From NCBI GenBank assembly GCA_046593925.1, contig JBKJQN010000039.1, forward strand, positions 13,946-77,945: a stretch of 64,000 nucleotides of DNA, read 5' to 3'. The position numbers and the translations under genes were made by a program. This document shows, piece after piece, positions 8,327-16,524 of this stretch. Below the pieces are notes generated by a model that worked only from the letters and a program-made list of their open reading frames with translations, had not been told where the DNA came from and made no database searches. Within the stretch, counting starts at the first letter, position 1. Each line of letters starts with the position of its first letter. The DNA is from JAYVYM01 sp046593925. GTDB lineage: Bacteria > Actinomycetota > Actinomycetes > Mycobacteriales > SCTD01.

Positions 8327-8400
8327 ACCCCCGGGCGCTTCCTCGCACCGCCCCGAGAGGCGGGTCGAGGGCCGGCTGCACTGGGCCGGCGCCCGGGGGT
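8327..8400. repeat. Inverted repeat downstream of ugd
   Basis: Two perfect 12-base arms, ACCCCCGGGCGC (8327-8338) and GCGCCCGGGGGT (8389-8400), enclose about 50 bases. These hold two smaller hairpins (CCGCC/GGCGG and GCCGGC/GCCGGC). No T-tract follows. It may be a GC-type terminator for ugd or a structured RNA. The rest of the gap (8303-8595) shows no gene. Confidence 0.45.
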
Positions 8401-8595
8401 CTGGTGCCTGCGTTGGATTCGCCGTCGCCGTCACAGGACGAGCGGTCGAGACCAGCGATCGGTCCTTGCAACGGCGTCCTAGCGGACAGCCACCTCACGC
8501 GTCCGATAAGCACTCAAAGTGTCGGACCACCTCCTCTCTCGTGTACCAGCAGCGTAGGTCCCACACGTCAGGCTGTCACCCAGAAAGCTGCCGCT

Positions 8596-9078
8596 TCAGT
8601 AGTCGCTGAGCCGGGTGGGCAGCGGCGCGGCGAGGAGGCAGGCGCCGGTCAGCAGGACCGCCGCCGCCAGGCCCAGCGTCAGAGCGGTCCGGGGGCGGCC
8701 GACCGCGGCGCCGAGCCACGACCAGCCGCCGAGCAGCAGCACGGCGAGCGCGACCAGTACCGGCGAGGGTCCGCGGTGGATCGAGATGTGGCCGACCCAG
8801 AGGTCCATCGTCCGGGTATGCGGCATCCGCAGGTACTTGAACAAGAGATCGGGGGTGATCGACACCAACTGCCCCAGCACGGCAGCTGCGAGGGGTGGGA
8901 CGACCAACCCGCGGCGCAGCGCCATGGCGACCCCGGCCACGGCCAGGCCGAGCCCCCAGCCGATCAACTGGTGCAGCAGGTAGTGCCACCAGGTGCCACG
9001 GCCGAGGTAGGCGACCGCGACGGCGTACTCCAGGGCGCCCAGCCCCGCGTACGCAGCAAGAACGGCGGCGCGCTTCAT
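8596..9078 (-). CDS. Multi-span membrane protein of unknown function
   Basis: A 160-residue integral membrane protein with about four or five hydrophobic segments (for example AVLAAYAGLGALEYAVAVAYL and VLVALAVLLLGGW). Polar residues cluster between spans: HYLLHQLIGW, PDLLFKYLRMPHTRTMD and GHISIHRGP. The spaced His and Asp residues faintly recall membrane hydrolases of the YdjM type, but not enough to assign. It overlaps the preceding minus-strand gene by four bases, so the two are one operon. Confidence 0.6.
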   Translation of the reverse strand: MKRAAVLAAYAGLGALEYAVAVAYLGRGTWWHYLLHQLIGWGLGLAVAGVAMALRRGLVVPPLAAAVLGQLVSITPDLLFKYLRMPHTRTMDLWVGHISIHRGPSPVLVALAVLLLGGWSWLGAAVGRPRTALTLGLAAAVLLTGACLLAAPLPTRLSDY

Positions 9079-9533
9079 CCGTGCCCCGTCAGGTGCTCCA
9101 GCAGGACCTCCTGCTCCTCGGCGTGGTCATACCAGCCGGGGTCGTAGGAGCGGTAGCGGACGAAGCCGGCCGGGTCGACCAGCACGTAGCCGTCGCCGGC
9201 GCAGCGGCTCGCCCGTGGCAGCGCGACGCGCCGGGCGAGATCGACGTCGGTTGAGACCGCGAAGCCGTAGGCCGCGTCGAGGGTGCGCGCCCGGGGCGGC
9301 GACGTTGGACAGCTCAGCACGACCATCGTCGCGCGTCCGCCGAGCGCGCCCAGGCCGGCCACCCGCTCGTGCAGCGACAGGACGTCGAGCTGAAGCAGAC
9401 CGGCGTCGGGGGCCGACGCGTGCCCGGTCGCGAACCAGCCGAACACGACGGCCACACCCACCGCCTGGAGCGCAACGACCGTGCCTAGCCCCCGGCGTGG
9501 CAAACCGACCCGCTCGCGCCCGGGCGGCACCAT
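9075..9533 (-). CDS. Membrane-anchored thioredoxin-fold protein without CXXC
   Basis: A 152-residue protein with one N-terminal membrane segment (residues about 17-37, VVALQAVGVAVVFGWFATG) and a thioredoxin-like domain. The core pattern is present: strand TMVVLSCPTSPP, then YGFAVSTDVDLARR and GDGYVLVDPAGFVRYR near the end, as in TlpA/redoxin domains. The usual CXXC is replaced by a single Cys in LSCPTSP. Its partner downstream is the multi-span protein, with an ATGA overlap. Redox function is uncertain. Confidence 0.6.
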   Translation of the reverse strand: MVPPGRERVGLPRRGLGTVVALQAVGVAVVFGWFATGHASAPDAGLLQLDVLSLHERVAGLGALGGRATMVVLSCPTSPPRARTLDAAYGFAVSTDVDLARRVALPRASRCAGDGYVLVDPAGFVRYRSYDPGWYDHAEEQEVLLEHLTGHG

Positions 9534-9592
9534 GGCAAGCAGCGTACGGCGGAGGGATCCACCCTCGTCGTCGCACAGTAAAGGGAGACAAC

Positions 9593-9739
9593 GTGGACGA
9601 CGGACCCGCGCGATCGATGGCTCTGCTGGCGGGCGGCATCCCGTTGTCGTTGCTGCTCGACCTCGCGCTGGGACCGGACAGCGAGGGCAAGCTGCACGCG
9701 GAGCGGCCCGCCGCCTACGGGTCAGCGCACTCCGACTAG
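9593..9739 (+). CDS. 48-residue hypothetical protein
   Basis: A short gene with a good ribosome site (AAGGGAGA, 9581-9588) before GTG at 9593. The peptide has a hydrophobic middle (MALLAGGIPLSLLLDLALG) and a polar tail ending in YGSAHSD. It could be a small membrane-associated peptide. Its 3' end overlaps the stop of the convergent NUDIX gene by 18 bases. The family is not recognised with certainty; the ribosome site and composition are the support. Confidence 0.5.
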   Translation: MDDGPARSMALLAGGIPLSLLLDLALGPDSEGKLHAERPAAYGSAHSD

Positions 9740-10180
9740 GGCGAGTGGTGGGACAGCGTCAGGGTGCAGCGCCGGGAGGGCCTCAGGGGCGTACCAGGCG
9801 ATCCGCGAGATCTCGGCACTGCGCGGCGACAGCGCGTGCGCCACGGTGTCGTCGACGTCGAGCCGGGTCACGAACGTCACCCAGCGGTCGTGCGTACGCA
9901 GTGACGCCAGCTGCGGCTGCTCCACCTGGACGTGCAGCCCGATCTCTTCGCGCAGCTCCCGGGCCAGCCCCGACCCGGGGTTCTCACCGCGCTTGAGGTC
10001 GCCGCCCGGCAGTGCCCAGCCCGGGATGTACGGCTGGTCGACGAGCAGCAGGCGGCCGTCCGGGCGGAACACGACTGCCAGCACCCCGACGCGATAGCCC
10101 GGCGTCGAGAGGCGGACGACGAGGCGCCGGGGCCGGACCGGAGCCCGGGTGAACGCCGCCACGACCAGCCGTTCCCACAT
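9722..10180 (-). CDS. NUDIX hydrolase
   Basis: A 152-residue NUDIX-fold enzyme. The catalytic box is complete: Gly60, Glu66, Arg74-Glu75, Glu78-Glu79 and Gly81 within the region 60-82 (core RELREEIGL). The following PYIPGWALPGG precedes the box as usual. Members hydrolyse nucleoside diphosphates linked to another group; the substrate here cannot be told. The ATG at 10180 diverges from ygfZ across 72 bases. Confidence 0.88.
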   Translation of the reverse strand: MWERLVVAAFTRAPVRPRRLVVRLSTPGYRVGVLAVVFRPDGRLLLVDQPYIPGWALPGGDLKRGENPGSGLARELREEIGLHVQVEQPQLASLRTHDRWVTFVTRLDVDDTVAHALSPRSAEISRIAWYAPEALPALHPDAVPPLALVGVR

Positions 10181-10252
10181 GCCGTCATTGTCGCAGCCGG
10201 GGAATCGCCCGGGCACGCTGTCACTTGTGCCCAGCATGCGGAGGTGCCCGGG

Positions 10253-11179
10253 ATGACCAGCCAGCTGCTCGGCCGCCCCGGCGCGGTGCCCGCGGACGCC
10301 CCCGACAGCGGCGTCGCGGCGCACTACGGCGACCCGTACCGGGAGCAACGCCGGCTCGCGGCCGGGCAGGCGGAGGTCGACCTGTCGCACCGCCCGGTGG
10401 TGCGCATCCAGGGGCCGGACCGGCTGTCGTGGCTGGACAGCCTCAGCTCGCAGTCGCTGGCGGCACTCGCGCCGGGGGTGCCGACTGAGACGCTCGTGCT
10501 GAGCCCGCAGGGTCACGTCGAGCACCACCTGTCGCTGGTCGACGATGGCGCGGCTGTGCTGGCGCACATCGAGCCCGGTACGGCAGATGCACTGCTGGCC
10601 TGGCTCGACCGGATGCGCTTCATGCTGCGGGTCGAGGTGAGCGACGCGACCGCCGACCACGCCGTCCTCGGCTCGGCGGCGGGCTGGCGCCTGGTGCCGC
10701 GCGGGTCGCTGTCGTCGTACGACGGGGAGCTCGCGGGCGTTGCCGCCGCCGAGGCCCTGCGGGTCGAGGACCTGCGCCCACGGCTGGGTGTCGACGTCGA
10801 CCACCGCACGATCCCCAACGAGACGCGGTGGCTGGAGACGGCAGTACACCTGCACAAGGGCTGCTACCGCGGCCAGGAGACGGTCGCCAGGGTGTCGAAC
10901 CTCGGCCGGCCGCCTCGCCGGCTCGCGCTGCTGCACCTGGACGGCTCGGACAGCGAGCTGCCCGCCACCGGTGACCCGGTGCTGTTCGCCGGCCGCGACG
11001 TCGGCCGGGTCGGTACCGTCGCCCGGCACCACGAGCTGGGCCCGATCGCCCTGGCGCTGGTGAAGCGGCAGGTGCCGGACGACGCTGAGCTGCTCGTCAG
11101 CGGCGTCGCCGCCCGGCTGGAGCCCGAGACCGCACCACCGCCCCCGCGGGTCGCCCGGCCGGAGCTGATGCGGTTCTGA
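10253..11179 (+). CDS. ygfZ: Folate-binding YgfZ/GcvT-like protein
   Basis: A 308-residue protein of the YgfZ family, related to the glycine cleavage T protein and linked to iron-sulfur cluster assembly or repair through tetrahydrofolate. The diagnostic motif KGCYRGQE is present near residue 202, with DLRPRLGVDVDHRTIPNE before it and the C-terminal barrel after it. ATG at 10253 is preceded by GCGGAGG. The open frame extends far upstream, but that region overlaps the divergent NUDIX gene and is not typical. Confidence 0.88.
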   Translation: MTSQLLGRPGAVPADAPDSGVAAHYGDPYREQRRLAAGQAEVDLSHRPVVRIQGPDRLSWLDSLSSQSLAALAPGVPTETLVLSPQGHVEHHLSLVDDGAAVLAHIEPGTADALLAWLDRMRFMLRVEVSDATADHAVLGSAAGWRLVPRGSLSSYDGELAGVAAAEALRVEDLRPRLGVDVDHRTIPNETRWLETAVHLHKGCYRGQETVARVSNLGRPPRRLALLHLDGSDSELPATGDPVLFAGRDVGRVGTVARHHELGPIALALVKRQVPDDAELLVSGVAARLEPETAPPPPRVARPELMRF

Positions 11180-11266
11180 GTCGGACCCTCGGGTCGATGC
11201 TGTCAACATCTGACACCATGGGCAGCGCACGCCCACCGGCGGGCGGGACGAGGGACAGGAGCCCGG

Positions 11267-11836
11267 GTGAGCGCCGACGACACGACCGGTACGGGCAGCC
11301 GCCGCATCGACAAGGTGCTGGCCGAGGACTACCTCGACGGGCTGCGCGTTGCGTCGCTGGAAGATGTGCGGGCGCTGCGCGCCGAGGCCGAGCAGGAGGA
11401 GGTCGACCTGTCGTACCTGCGGCGCATGGTGCAGGGCCGGCTCGACGTCCTGCGAGCCGAGGTCGCACATCGCGAGAGCGGTCGGGAGGGCTCAGGTCTG
11501 GTAGCCGGGCTCGCGAAGATCCTCGCAGAGGAACCGCGCGGCCCCGCCCGCGGGCTGGGCCGGTACAGCACCCTGGAGCCGAGTCGCGTGGACCAGCACC
11601 GTCGCTACGTCGAGGCGCTGGTCGCCGACGTCGACCTGTCCGACGTGTCGGCGCGCAGCGACGAGGACGTCGCGGCTGCGCGCCAGGTGCTGACCGAGCA
11701 GGAGCGGCTGCTGTCGGCCAAGCGGCGGGAGGTGCAGGCGGTGATGGACGCGTGCAGCGCTGAGGTCACCCGGCGCTACCGCGACGGCGAGGCCGACGTC
11801 GACGCCCTGCTGGGCGTGGCCGCCGACGAGGGCTGA
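11267..11836 (+). CDS. rsiG: RsiG-like c-di-GMP-responsive anti-sigma factor
   Basis: A 189-residue, mostly helical protein starting at GTG after AGGAG. RsiG of Streptomyces holds the sporulation sigma factor WhiG inactive when loaded with c-di-GMP, using two copies of the motif E-X3-S-X2-R-X3-Q-X3-D on an antiparallel coiled coil. Both copies are intact here: Glu45-Ser49-Arg52-Gln56-Asp60 and Glu146-Ser150-Arg153-Gln157-Asp161. Nucleotide binding is therefore likely. The cognate sigma factor is not in the window. Older annotations call this family aerial mycelium formation protein. Partner identity is inferred. Confidence 0.87.
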   Translation: MSADDTTGTGSRRIDKVLAEDYLDGLRVASLEDVRALRAEAEQEEVDLSYLRRMVQGRLDVLRAEVAHRESGREGSGLVAGLAKILAEEPRGPARGLGRYSTLEPSRVDQHRRYVEALVADVDLSDVSARSDEDVAAARQVLTEQERLLSAKRREVQAVMDACSAEVTRRYRDGEADVDALLGVAADEG

Positions 11837-11851
11837 CCCGTCACGACGTCG

Positions 11852-12799
11852 GTGCTGCTCGTCGAGGTCACCCGCTCGGGAGTCGTCGAGAGCACCCATC
11901 GAGGCGCGGTCGTGGCGCTGCGGCCGGACGGCTCGGTCGCGATCGGCCTCGGTGACCTCGATCGCCCGATCTTCCCGCGTTCGTCGAACAAGCCGCTGCA
12001 GGCGGTCGGGTTGCTCCGCTGCGGGTGGCGCCCCCGCGACGAGGCCGAGCTGGCGCTGGCGTCGGCCTCGCACAGCGGCGAGCCCCGGCACGTCGAGGTC
12101 GTCCGCCGGATGCTCGGCGACCTCAGCGAGGACGTCCTGGGCTGTCCCTCGCAGCTGCCGCTGGACGAGGCCACCGCGCACGTCCTGCTCGCCGCGGGCG
12201 GCGGGCCCACGCGCGTACACATGAACTGCTCGGGCAAGCACGCCGCGATGCTCGCGACCTGTGTCGCGCGGGGCTGGCCGACCGCCGGATACCTGGCAGC
12301 CGACCACCCGCTGCAGGTGGCGCTCACGGCAGCCGTTGAAGGGCTCGCCGGCGAGCCGGTGCGGCACGTCGCCGTCGACGGTTGCGGGGCGCCCCAGCAC
12401 GCGCTCACGCTGACCGGCCTTGCCCGGGCCTTCGCGCGCCTGGTGACCGCGGCGGAAGGATCCGATGAGCGGCGCACCGCGGATGCGGTACGCGCCCACC
12501 CGGGCCTGGTCGGAGGGACCGGTCGGGACGTCACCCTGCTCATGGAGGGGGTTCCCGGGCTGCTCGCGAAGGACGGCGCCGAGGGCGTCTACGCCGCCGC
12601 GCTCGCCGACGGATCTGCTGTCGCCCTCAAGGTCGATGATGGTGCCGCCCGGCCGCGCACGCCGGTGCTCATCGCGGCGCTGCGGGCGCTCGGCGCGGAC
12701 GGCCCGGCGCTGGACGCGCTGGGGGTCGGTGCCGTCCGCGGCGGTGGCCGCACCGTCGGCGAGGTGCGGGTGGCCGGCCCGCTCGCCGACATCGGCTGA
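11852..12799 (+). CDS. ReAV-type L-asparaginase II
   Basis: A 315-residue asparaginase of the Rhizobium etli type, unrelated in fold to the classical bacterial enzymes. The beta-lactamase-like Ser-X-X-Lys pair is Ser44/Lys47 (SSNKPLQ), with a second serine in SHSGEPRH. The metal/active-site set Cys126-X2-Lys129 (NCSGKH) and Cys178 (DGCGAPQ) matches the pattern described for ReAV. It would release ammonia from asparagine in the cytoplasm; no signal peptide is present. It follows rsiG by 15 bases, which suggests co-transcription without a clear functional link. Confidence 0.88.
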   Translation: MLLVEVTRSGVVESTHRGAVVALRPDGSVAIGLGDLDRPIFPRSSNKPLQAVGLLRCGWRPRDEAELALASASHSGEPRHVEVVRRMLGDLSEDVLGCPSQLPLDEATAHVLLAAGGGPTRVHMNCSGKHAAMLATCVARGWPTAGYLAADHPLQVALTAAVEGLAGEPVRHVAVDGCGAPQHALTLTGLARAFARLVTAAEGSDERRTADAVRAHPGLVGGTGRDVTLLMEGVPGLLAKDGAEGVYAAALADGSAVALKVDDGAARPRTPVLIAALRALGADGPALDALGVGAVRGGGRTVGEVRVAGPLADIG

Positions 12800-12824
12800 C
12801 GCTTGCTGCTCCCCGTCGTGAGTG

Positions 12825-12901
12825 CACTTCCCCTTCGGCAGAGCGCTCTGACGGCCCCCGACAGTGACCGGACGCAGGGGAAGTGACCGCACGCAGGGGA
12901 G
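12825..12901. repeat. Tandem 19-mer with an inverted arm
   Basis: Two adjacent 19-base units beginning AGTGACCG (12864-12882 and 12883-12901) differ at one base. The sequence GGGGAAGTG at their junction (12878-12886) pairs perfectly with CACTTCCCC at 12825-12833. The layout resembles a REP-like intergenic element. No gene was seen in the gap 12800-12996. Confidence 0.5.
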
Positions 12902-12996
12902 GAGGTCCGGGCGACTTCGGGAGTTGCCAGCCGTTGCCGGGCGGCTCAGTGGCCACCCGGTCCCGGGAGTAGGTGGCTGGGCCTATCGTGCCCCTC

Positions 12997-13524
12997 ATGG
13001 GTGCCGTGGAGCTCACGCTGACGGCCAACACGGCAAGCGTCGGAGCGGCCCGGCGGTTTCTCGTGCAGACCTTGCGCGGCTGGGCCGCGACCCAGCTGGA
13101 GTGGCCAGCCTCGCAGGTGGTGTCGGAGCTGGCGACCAACGCAGTGATCCACGCCGGCACGGCTTTCACGGTCGCTCTGGTCATGCAGGGCGACGCCCTG
13201 CGCCTCGAGGTGCGGGACGGCAGCCTGCTCCTGCCGCGGCAACGGCGGTACGGCCTGTCCGCGACGACCGGTCGCGGCCTGGCGCTCGTCGGCGCGCTCA
13301 CCCGGGACTGGGGGGTGCAGCCCGGCGCGGCCGGCAAGACCATCTGGTGCCTGCTGGCCCCCGACGACGCGGAGGCCGCCGGTGTGCCGGACCTGGACGC
13401 CTTCCTCACCGAGCAGGACCGGGCCGAGCTCGGTGCGCCACCGCCTGTCGTCCCGGTGGTCCTACGACCAGGGTCCTCTGTCGGAACAGACCTCGCGCGA
13501 CAGACAGTCCAGGTGACCGCCTGA
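12997..13524 (+). CDS. RsbW-like ATP-binding protein (HATPase_c_2)
   Basis: A 175-residue single-domain GHKL ATPase of the anti-sigma-factor kinase type common in actinomycetes. The N box is VVSELATNAVIHAG, the G1-like region is LRLEVRDGS, and the G2 region is GRGLALVGALTRDWGV. These proteins phosphorylate STAS antagonists or bind sigma factors; no partner gene is adjacent. ATG at 12997 is preferred over a GTG at 12973 because the fold begins at VELTLTAN. The C-terminus after the kinase fold is about 45 residues of Pro/Val-rich sequence. Confidence 0.8.
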   Translation: MGAVELTLTANTASVGAARRFLVQTLRGWAATQLEWPASQVVSELATNAVIHAGTAFTVALVMQGDALRLEVRDGSLLLPRQRRYGLSATTGRGLALVGALTRDWGVQPGAAGKTIWCLLAPDDAEAAGVPDLDAFLTEQDRAELGAPPPVVPVVLRPGSSVGTDLARQTVQVTA

Positions 13525-13550
13525 AAGGGCCCTATCACCAGGAGCACACC

Positions 13551-14027
13551 GTGCGCCTCTCCCGCACCTCCCCGCTCGTCCTGCTGGCTGCGGCCGCCCT
13601 CGTGCTCGGCTCCGGAGCCGGAGCCTTCGCGCTCGCCGGTTCGACCGCCGAGTCGGGTACCGCGGATCGAGCCAACACCCAGCCCATCGATGACAACCGC
13701 ATCCCGGCGGTGGCCGTGGACCAGCGGCACGCCGCCGACGACAGCGCGCAGCCCACCGGCGCCCCCGAGGCCGGCGACGACCAGGGGGCGCAGCCCGAGG
13801 CCGGCGACGACCAGGGGGCCGGCGCAGACGACGCCACACCGACAGCTGTCGGTACGCACGAGGCCGGGGACGACTCCCATCGCTCTGGCGGCGGGAGCTC
13901 GGGCGGCATCAGTTCTGGCAGCTCGGGTCACGGCAGCAGCAGCTCGGGTCACGGCGGCGACGACACCGCGACGCACGACGTGGGTGGCGACCATGGCGGC
14001 GGGTCCGGTCATGGCTCGGACGGCTGA
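13551..14027 (+). CDS. Secreted low-complexity Asp/Gly/Ser/His-rich protein
   Basis: A 158-residue exported protein. Residues 1-30 are a signal peptide (RLSRT, then SPLVLLAAAALVLGSGAGAFA). The mature part is unstructured. It has a 30-base tandem repeat encoding PEAGDDQGAQ twice (from 13764), then serine/glycine runs with repeated SSGHG and a His/Asp-rich end (THDVGGDHGGGSGHGSDG). The His and Asp content could bind metal, but this is only suggested by composition. AGGAG precedes the GTG start. It lies between the ATPase-fold gene and the sensor kinase. Confidence 0.65.
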   Translation: MRLSRTSPLVLLAAAALVLGSGAGAFALAGSTAESGTADRANTQPIDDNRIPAVAVDQRHAADDSAQPTGAPEAGDDQGAQPEAGDDQGAGADDATPTAVGTHEAGDDSHRSGGGSSGGISSGSSGHGSSSSGHGGDDTATHDVGGDHGGGSGHGSDG

Positions 14028-14145
14028 CCCGGGCCTGCCGGCGGGGGCCGGTCTGCAGGATTCGGCCGGACGGCGGCCAGAACACGCTCTACTGGTACGG
14101 GACCGGGTCACCGGTCCCGTACCCCCGCCGTTCGTAGGAGGCTCG

Positions 14146-15522
14146 GTGTCCCGTCCCAGCGGCGAGCCCGGCGGTGGGACCGTCTCGGTGACGCGCGCGG
14201 TGGCGGCCTTCCTCGTCGCGGGTCTGATCGTGCTGACCGCGACCGGCGTGGTGCTCGCGGTGCTGCAGCGCCGGCAAGCCGTCACCGAAGCGGTCCGCGA
14301 TGCCCGGTCACTGACCAGCGTGATGGCGCACGCCGTCGTCGGGCCGGCGCTGTCGGACGCTGCGCTGGCTCCGGGGGTGCCGCAGGACGACCTCCACAAA
14401 ATCGTGAACGAGCGGGTCCTGGGCAGGTGGATCGTTCGGGTCAAGATCTGGGACAGGACCGGGCGGATCGTCTACAGCGACGACAAAGCCTTGATCGGGC
14501 GGGTGTTCCCCCTGCCGGAGGAGGAGCGGATGGCGCTCACGCAGGAGGGGCCGGCGCTGGCCGAGGTCTCCGACCTGAGCGAGCCGGAGAATGTGGGGGA
14601 GCAGCAGTTCGGCCAGCTCCTGCAGGTCTACCTCGGGGTCCGCACGTTGGAGGGCACGCCGCTGCTGTTCGAGACCTATCAGTCTTTCGACACGATCCGG
14701 GCGAGCAGCCGCGCGATGTGGCTCGACTCGCTGCCCGTGCTGATCGGGGCGCTCGCCCTGCTCTACGTCGTCCAGATCCCGCTGGCGTACCGGATGGCCG
14801 TGCGGCTGCGCTCGGCACAGGAGCAGCGCGAGCAGCTGCTGCTCAGCGCGCTGGCAGCCTCCGACCGTGAGCGTCGTCGGATCGCGGCCGACCTGCACGA
14901 CGGCGTCCTGCAGGGGCTGTCCGGGGCGTCGTACTCGCTGTCGGCCGCCGCAGGCGGCGTCCGCGCGGCAGGCGACCATGACGCCGCGGAGTCCGTCGAG
15001 CGGACGGCCCTCGACCTGCGACGCTGGGTACGTGAGCTGCGCACCCTGGTCGTCACGATCACGCCGCCCGCGCTCCACCAGCAGGGCCTGGCTGCGAGCT
15101 TGGCCGACCTCGCGTCCACCCTGGAGGTCAGGGGCGTCGAGGCGACCGTCGACGTCGCCGCCGCCGAGGGGCTCGACCTCGACGAGGCGACCGAGGCGCT
15201 GGTCTACCGGGTTGCCCAGGAGGCCGTCCGCAACGTCTTGCGGCACGCCGACGCGGGACGGGCCATCCTCACGCTGGAGGTCGACCCATCGGCCGGTTGG
15301 CTGCGCCTGACGGTCACCGACGACGGTCGCGGCTACGACGTTGCCCAGGCCGGGCTGCGTGACCGCGGCAGTGTCGGGCTGGAGCTGTTGCGGGCACTGG
15401 TCGCCGAGCGCGGCGGGAACCTGACAGCGATCTCCTCGGCGGGAGTCGGCACGACGCTGGCGCTGCAGGTCCCACTGAGCGCGGCGGAGGCCCGGCCGGG
15501 CCGGCACCGGGTGCCCGTATGA
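14146..15522 (+). CDS. NarL-type sensor histidine kinase
   Basis: A 458-residue membrane kinase. TM1 is about residues 18-40 (VAAFLVAGLIVLTATGVVLAVL) and TM2 about 193-213 (LPVLIGALALLYVVQIPLAY), leaving a roughly 150-residue external sensor with no recognised ligand motif. The HisKA_3 dimerisation helix carries the phospho-acceptor His251 in AADLHDGVLQG, and the C-terminal ATPase has EALVYRVAQEAVRNVLRHA and DDGRGYD. TAGGAGG precedes GTG at 14146. Its stop overlaps the response-regulator start (ATGA), so the two form one system. Confidence 0.9.
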   Translation: MSRPSGEPGGGTVSVTRAVAAFLVAGLIVLTATGVVLAVLQRRQAVTEAVRDARSLTSVMAHAVVGPALSDAALAPGVPQDDLHKIVNERVLGRWIVRVKIWDRTGRIVYSDDKALIGRVFPLPEEERMALTQEGPALAEVSDLSEPENVGEQQFGQLLQVYLGVRTLEGTPLLFETYQSFDTIRASSRAMWLDSLPVLIGALALLYVVQIPLAYRMAVRLRSAQEQREQLLLSALAASDRERRRIAADLHDGVLQGLSGASYSLSAAAGGVRAAGDHDAAESVERTALDLRRWVRELRTLVVTITPPALHQQGLAASLADLASTLEVRGVEATVDVAAAEGLDLDEATEALVYRVAQEAVRNVLRHADAGRAILTLEVDPSAGWLRLTVTDDGRGYDVAQAGLRDRGSVGLELLRALVAERGGNLTAISSAGVGTTLALQVPLSAAEARPGRHRVPV

Positions 15523-16157
15523 CGCGCGTCATGTTGGTCGACGACCACCCCCTGGTGCGGCGCGGGCTCGTCGACCTCTTCAGCCGGATCGATGACATCG
15601 ACGTCGTCGCCGTCCTCGACGACGGCTCGCAAGCGGCCGCCGCGGTGCTCGAGCACGCCGTCGACGTGGTGCTGATGGACCTGTCGATGCCCGGGACCGA
15701 TGGGCTCGCCGCCACCCGGCAGGTCGTCGCGGCAGCCCCGGACGTCCGGGTGGTGGTGCTGACCAGCTTCGCGGAGTCCGACCGGATCGTGGCTGCCCTC
15801 GATGCGGGCGCGGTGGGCTACCTGCTCAAGGACGCCGAGCCCGACGATGTCGTCCGCGCGGTGCGCGACGCCGCTGCTGGGCACTCGCCGCTGTCCCCAC
15901 GTGCCGCGACCGCGCTGCTGCCGCAGCGGCGCGCTGACCAGGCGGGACCCGCCGACCGGCTGTCGGCGCGCGAGCGCGACGTGCTCGCCCTGGTCGCGGC
16001 GGGCCTGCCGAACAAGAGCATCGGCCGCCGCCTCGGCATCAGCGAGAAGACCGTCAAAGCCCACCTGACCCGGGTGTTCGCCACCCTCGGTGTGGGCGAC
16101 CGCACGAGCGCGGCGCTGTGGGCGCAGCGGCACGGGGTCCTGGCCGAGCCGGACTGA
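15519..16157 (+). CDS. LuxR-type response regulator
   Basis: A 212-residue NarL/FixJ-class regulator. The receiver domain has the acidic pair Asp8-Asp9, the phospho-acceptor Asp54 in VLMDLSMPG, and LLKDAEPDD at the switch end. The C-terminal LuxR helix-turn-helix runs from LSARERDVLALVAAG to the recognition helix ISEKTVKAHLTRVFATLGV. It is the evident partner of the kinase encoded just upstream with a four-base overlap. Targets are unknown. Confidence 0.93.
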   Translation: MTRVMLVDDHPLVRRGLVDLFSRIDDIDVVAVLDDGSQAAAAVLEHAVDVVLMDLSMPGTDGLAATRQVVAAAPDVRVVVLTSFAESDRIVAALDAGAVGYLLKDAEPDDVVRAVRDAAAGHSPLSPRAATALLPQRRADQAGPADRLSARERDVLALVAAGLPNKSIGRRLGISEKTVKAHLTRVFATLGVGDRTSAALWAQRHGVLAEPD

Positions 16158-16193
16158 CAGCGTCCCGCCCGGCCGGCGCACCCGATGGCACGC

Positions 16194-16450
16194 TCAGCCG
16201 TGCGGCTTGAGCCGCACCTAGGTGTCACCGTCGACGCGGCGGTCGAGCTTGTCGTACGCGTCGGGCGCCGCTGCGGGCGGGATCTCGTGGGCGACGATGA
16301 ACGACGGCGTCAGCCGGCCGCCGACGGTGGGGACCGATGCGTCACCGTGGTCACGGACCTCGGCGAGCAGCCCGCCGCCGTGCTGCTGTCGCGCCGGGAG
16401 CAGGTGCACCTGCAGGGTGATCGGCCCCCGGCCGTGCCTCGGACGGTAGC
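16194..16450 (-). pseudogene. Remnant of a zinc-dependent alcohol dehydrogenase C-terminus
   Basis: On the minus strand the residues LTPSFIVAHEIP, then APDAYDKLDRRVDGDT, an in-frame TAG and VRLKPHG match the end of zinc alcohol/formaldehyde dehydrogenases (family pattern: THRLPL, AYDMFDRKEDG, KVVLKP). The catalytic and cofactor domains are absent. No start codon or ribosome site fits. It is best read as a short leftover, disabled by truncation and one nonsense codon. Confidence 0.6.
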
Positions 16451-16524
16451 TGCAGGCCGGGTGGAGCCGGGAGCCCCGGCCGGATCAGCGGGACGTGGGC
16501 GTGCAGGGACCGTTTTGGGGTGCG

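Noticed and set aside
13764..13819. Tandem 30-base repeat as a CRISPR-like array
   Set aside because: Only two adjacent units with a 4-base join, in frame inside a secreted protein; no spacers.
12669..14444. A 591-codon minus-strand frame across three plus-strand genes
   Set aside because: It spans the ATPase-fold, secreted and kinase genes on the opposite strand. The Thr/Arg/Ala-rich product has no recognisable domain.
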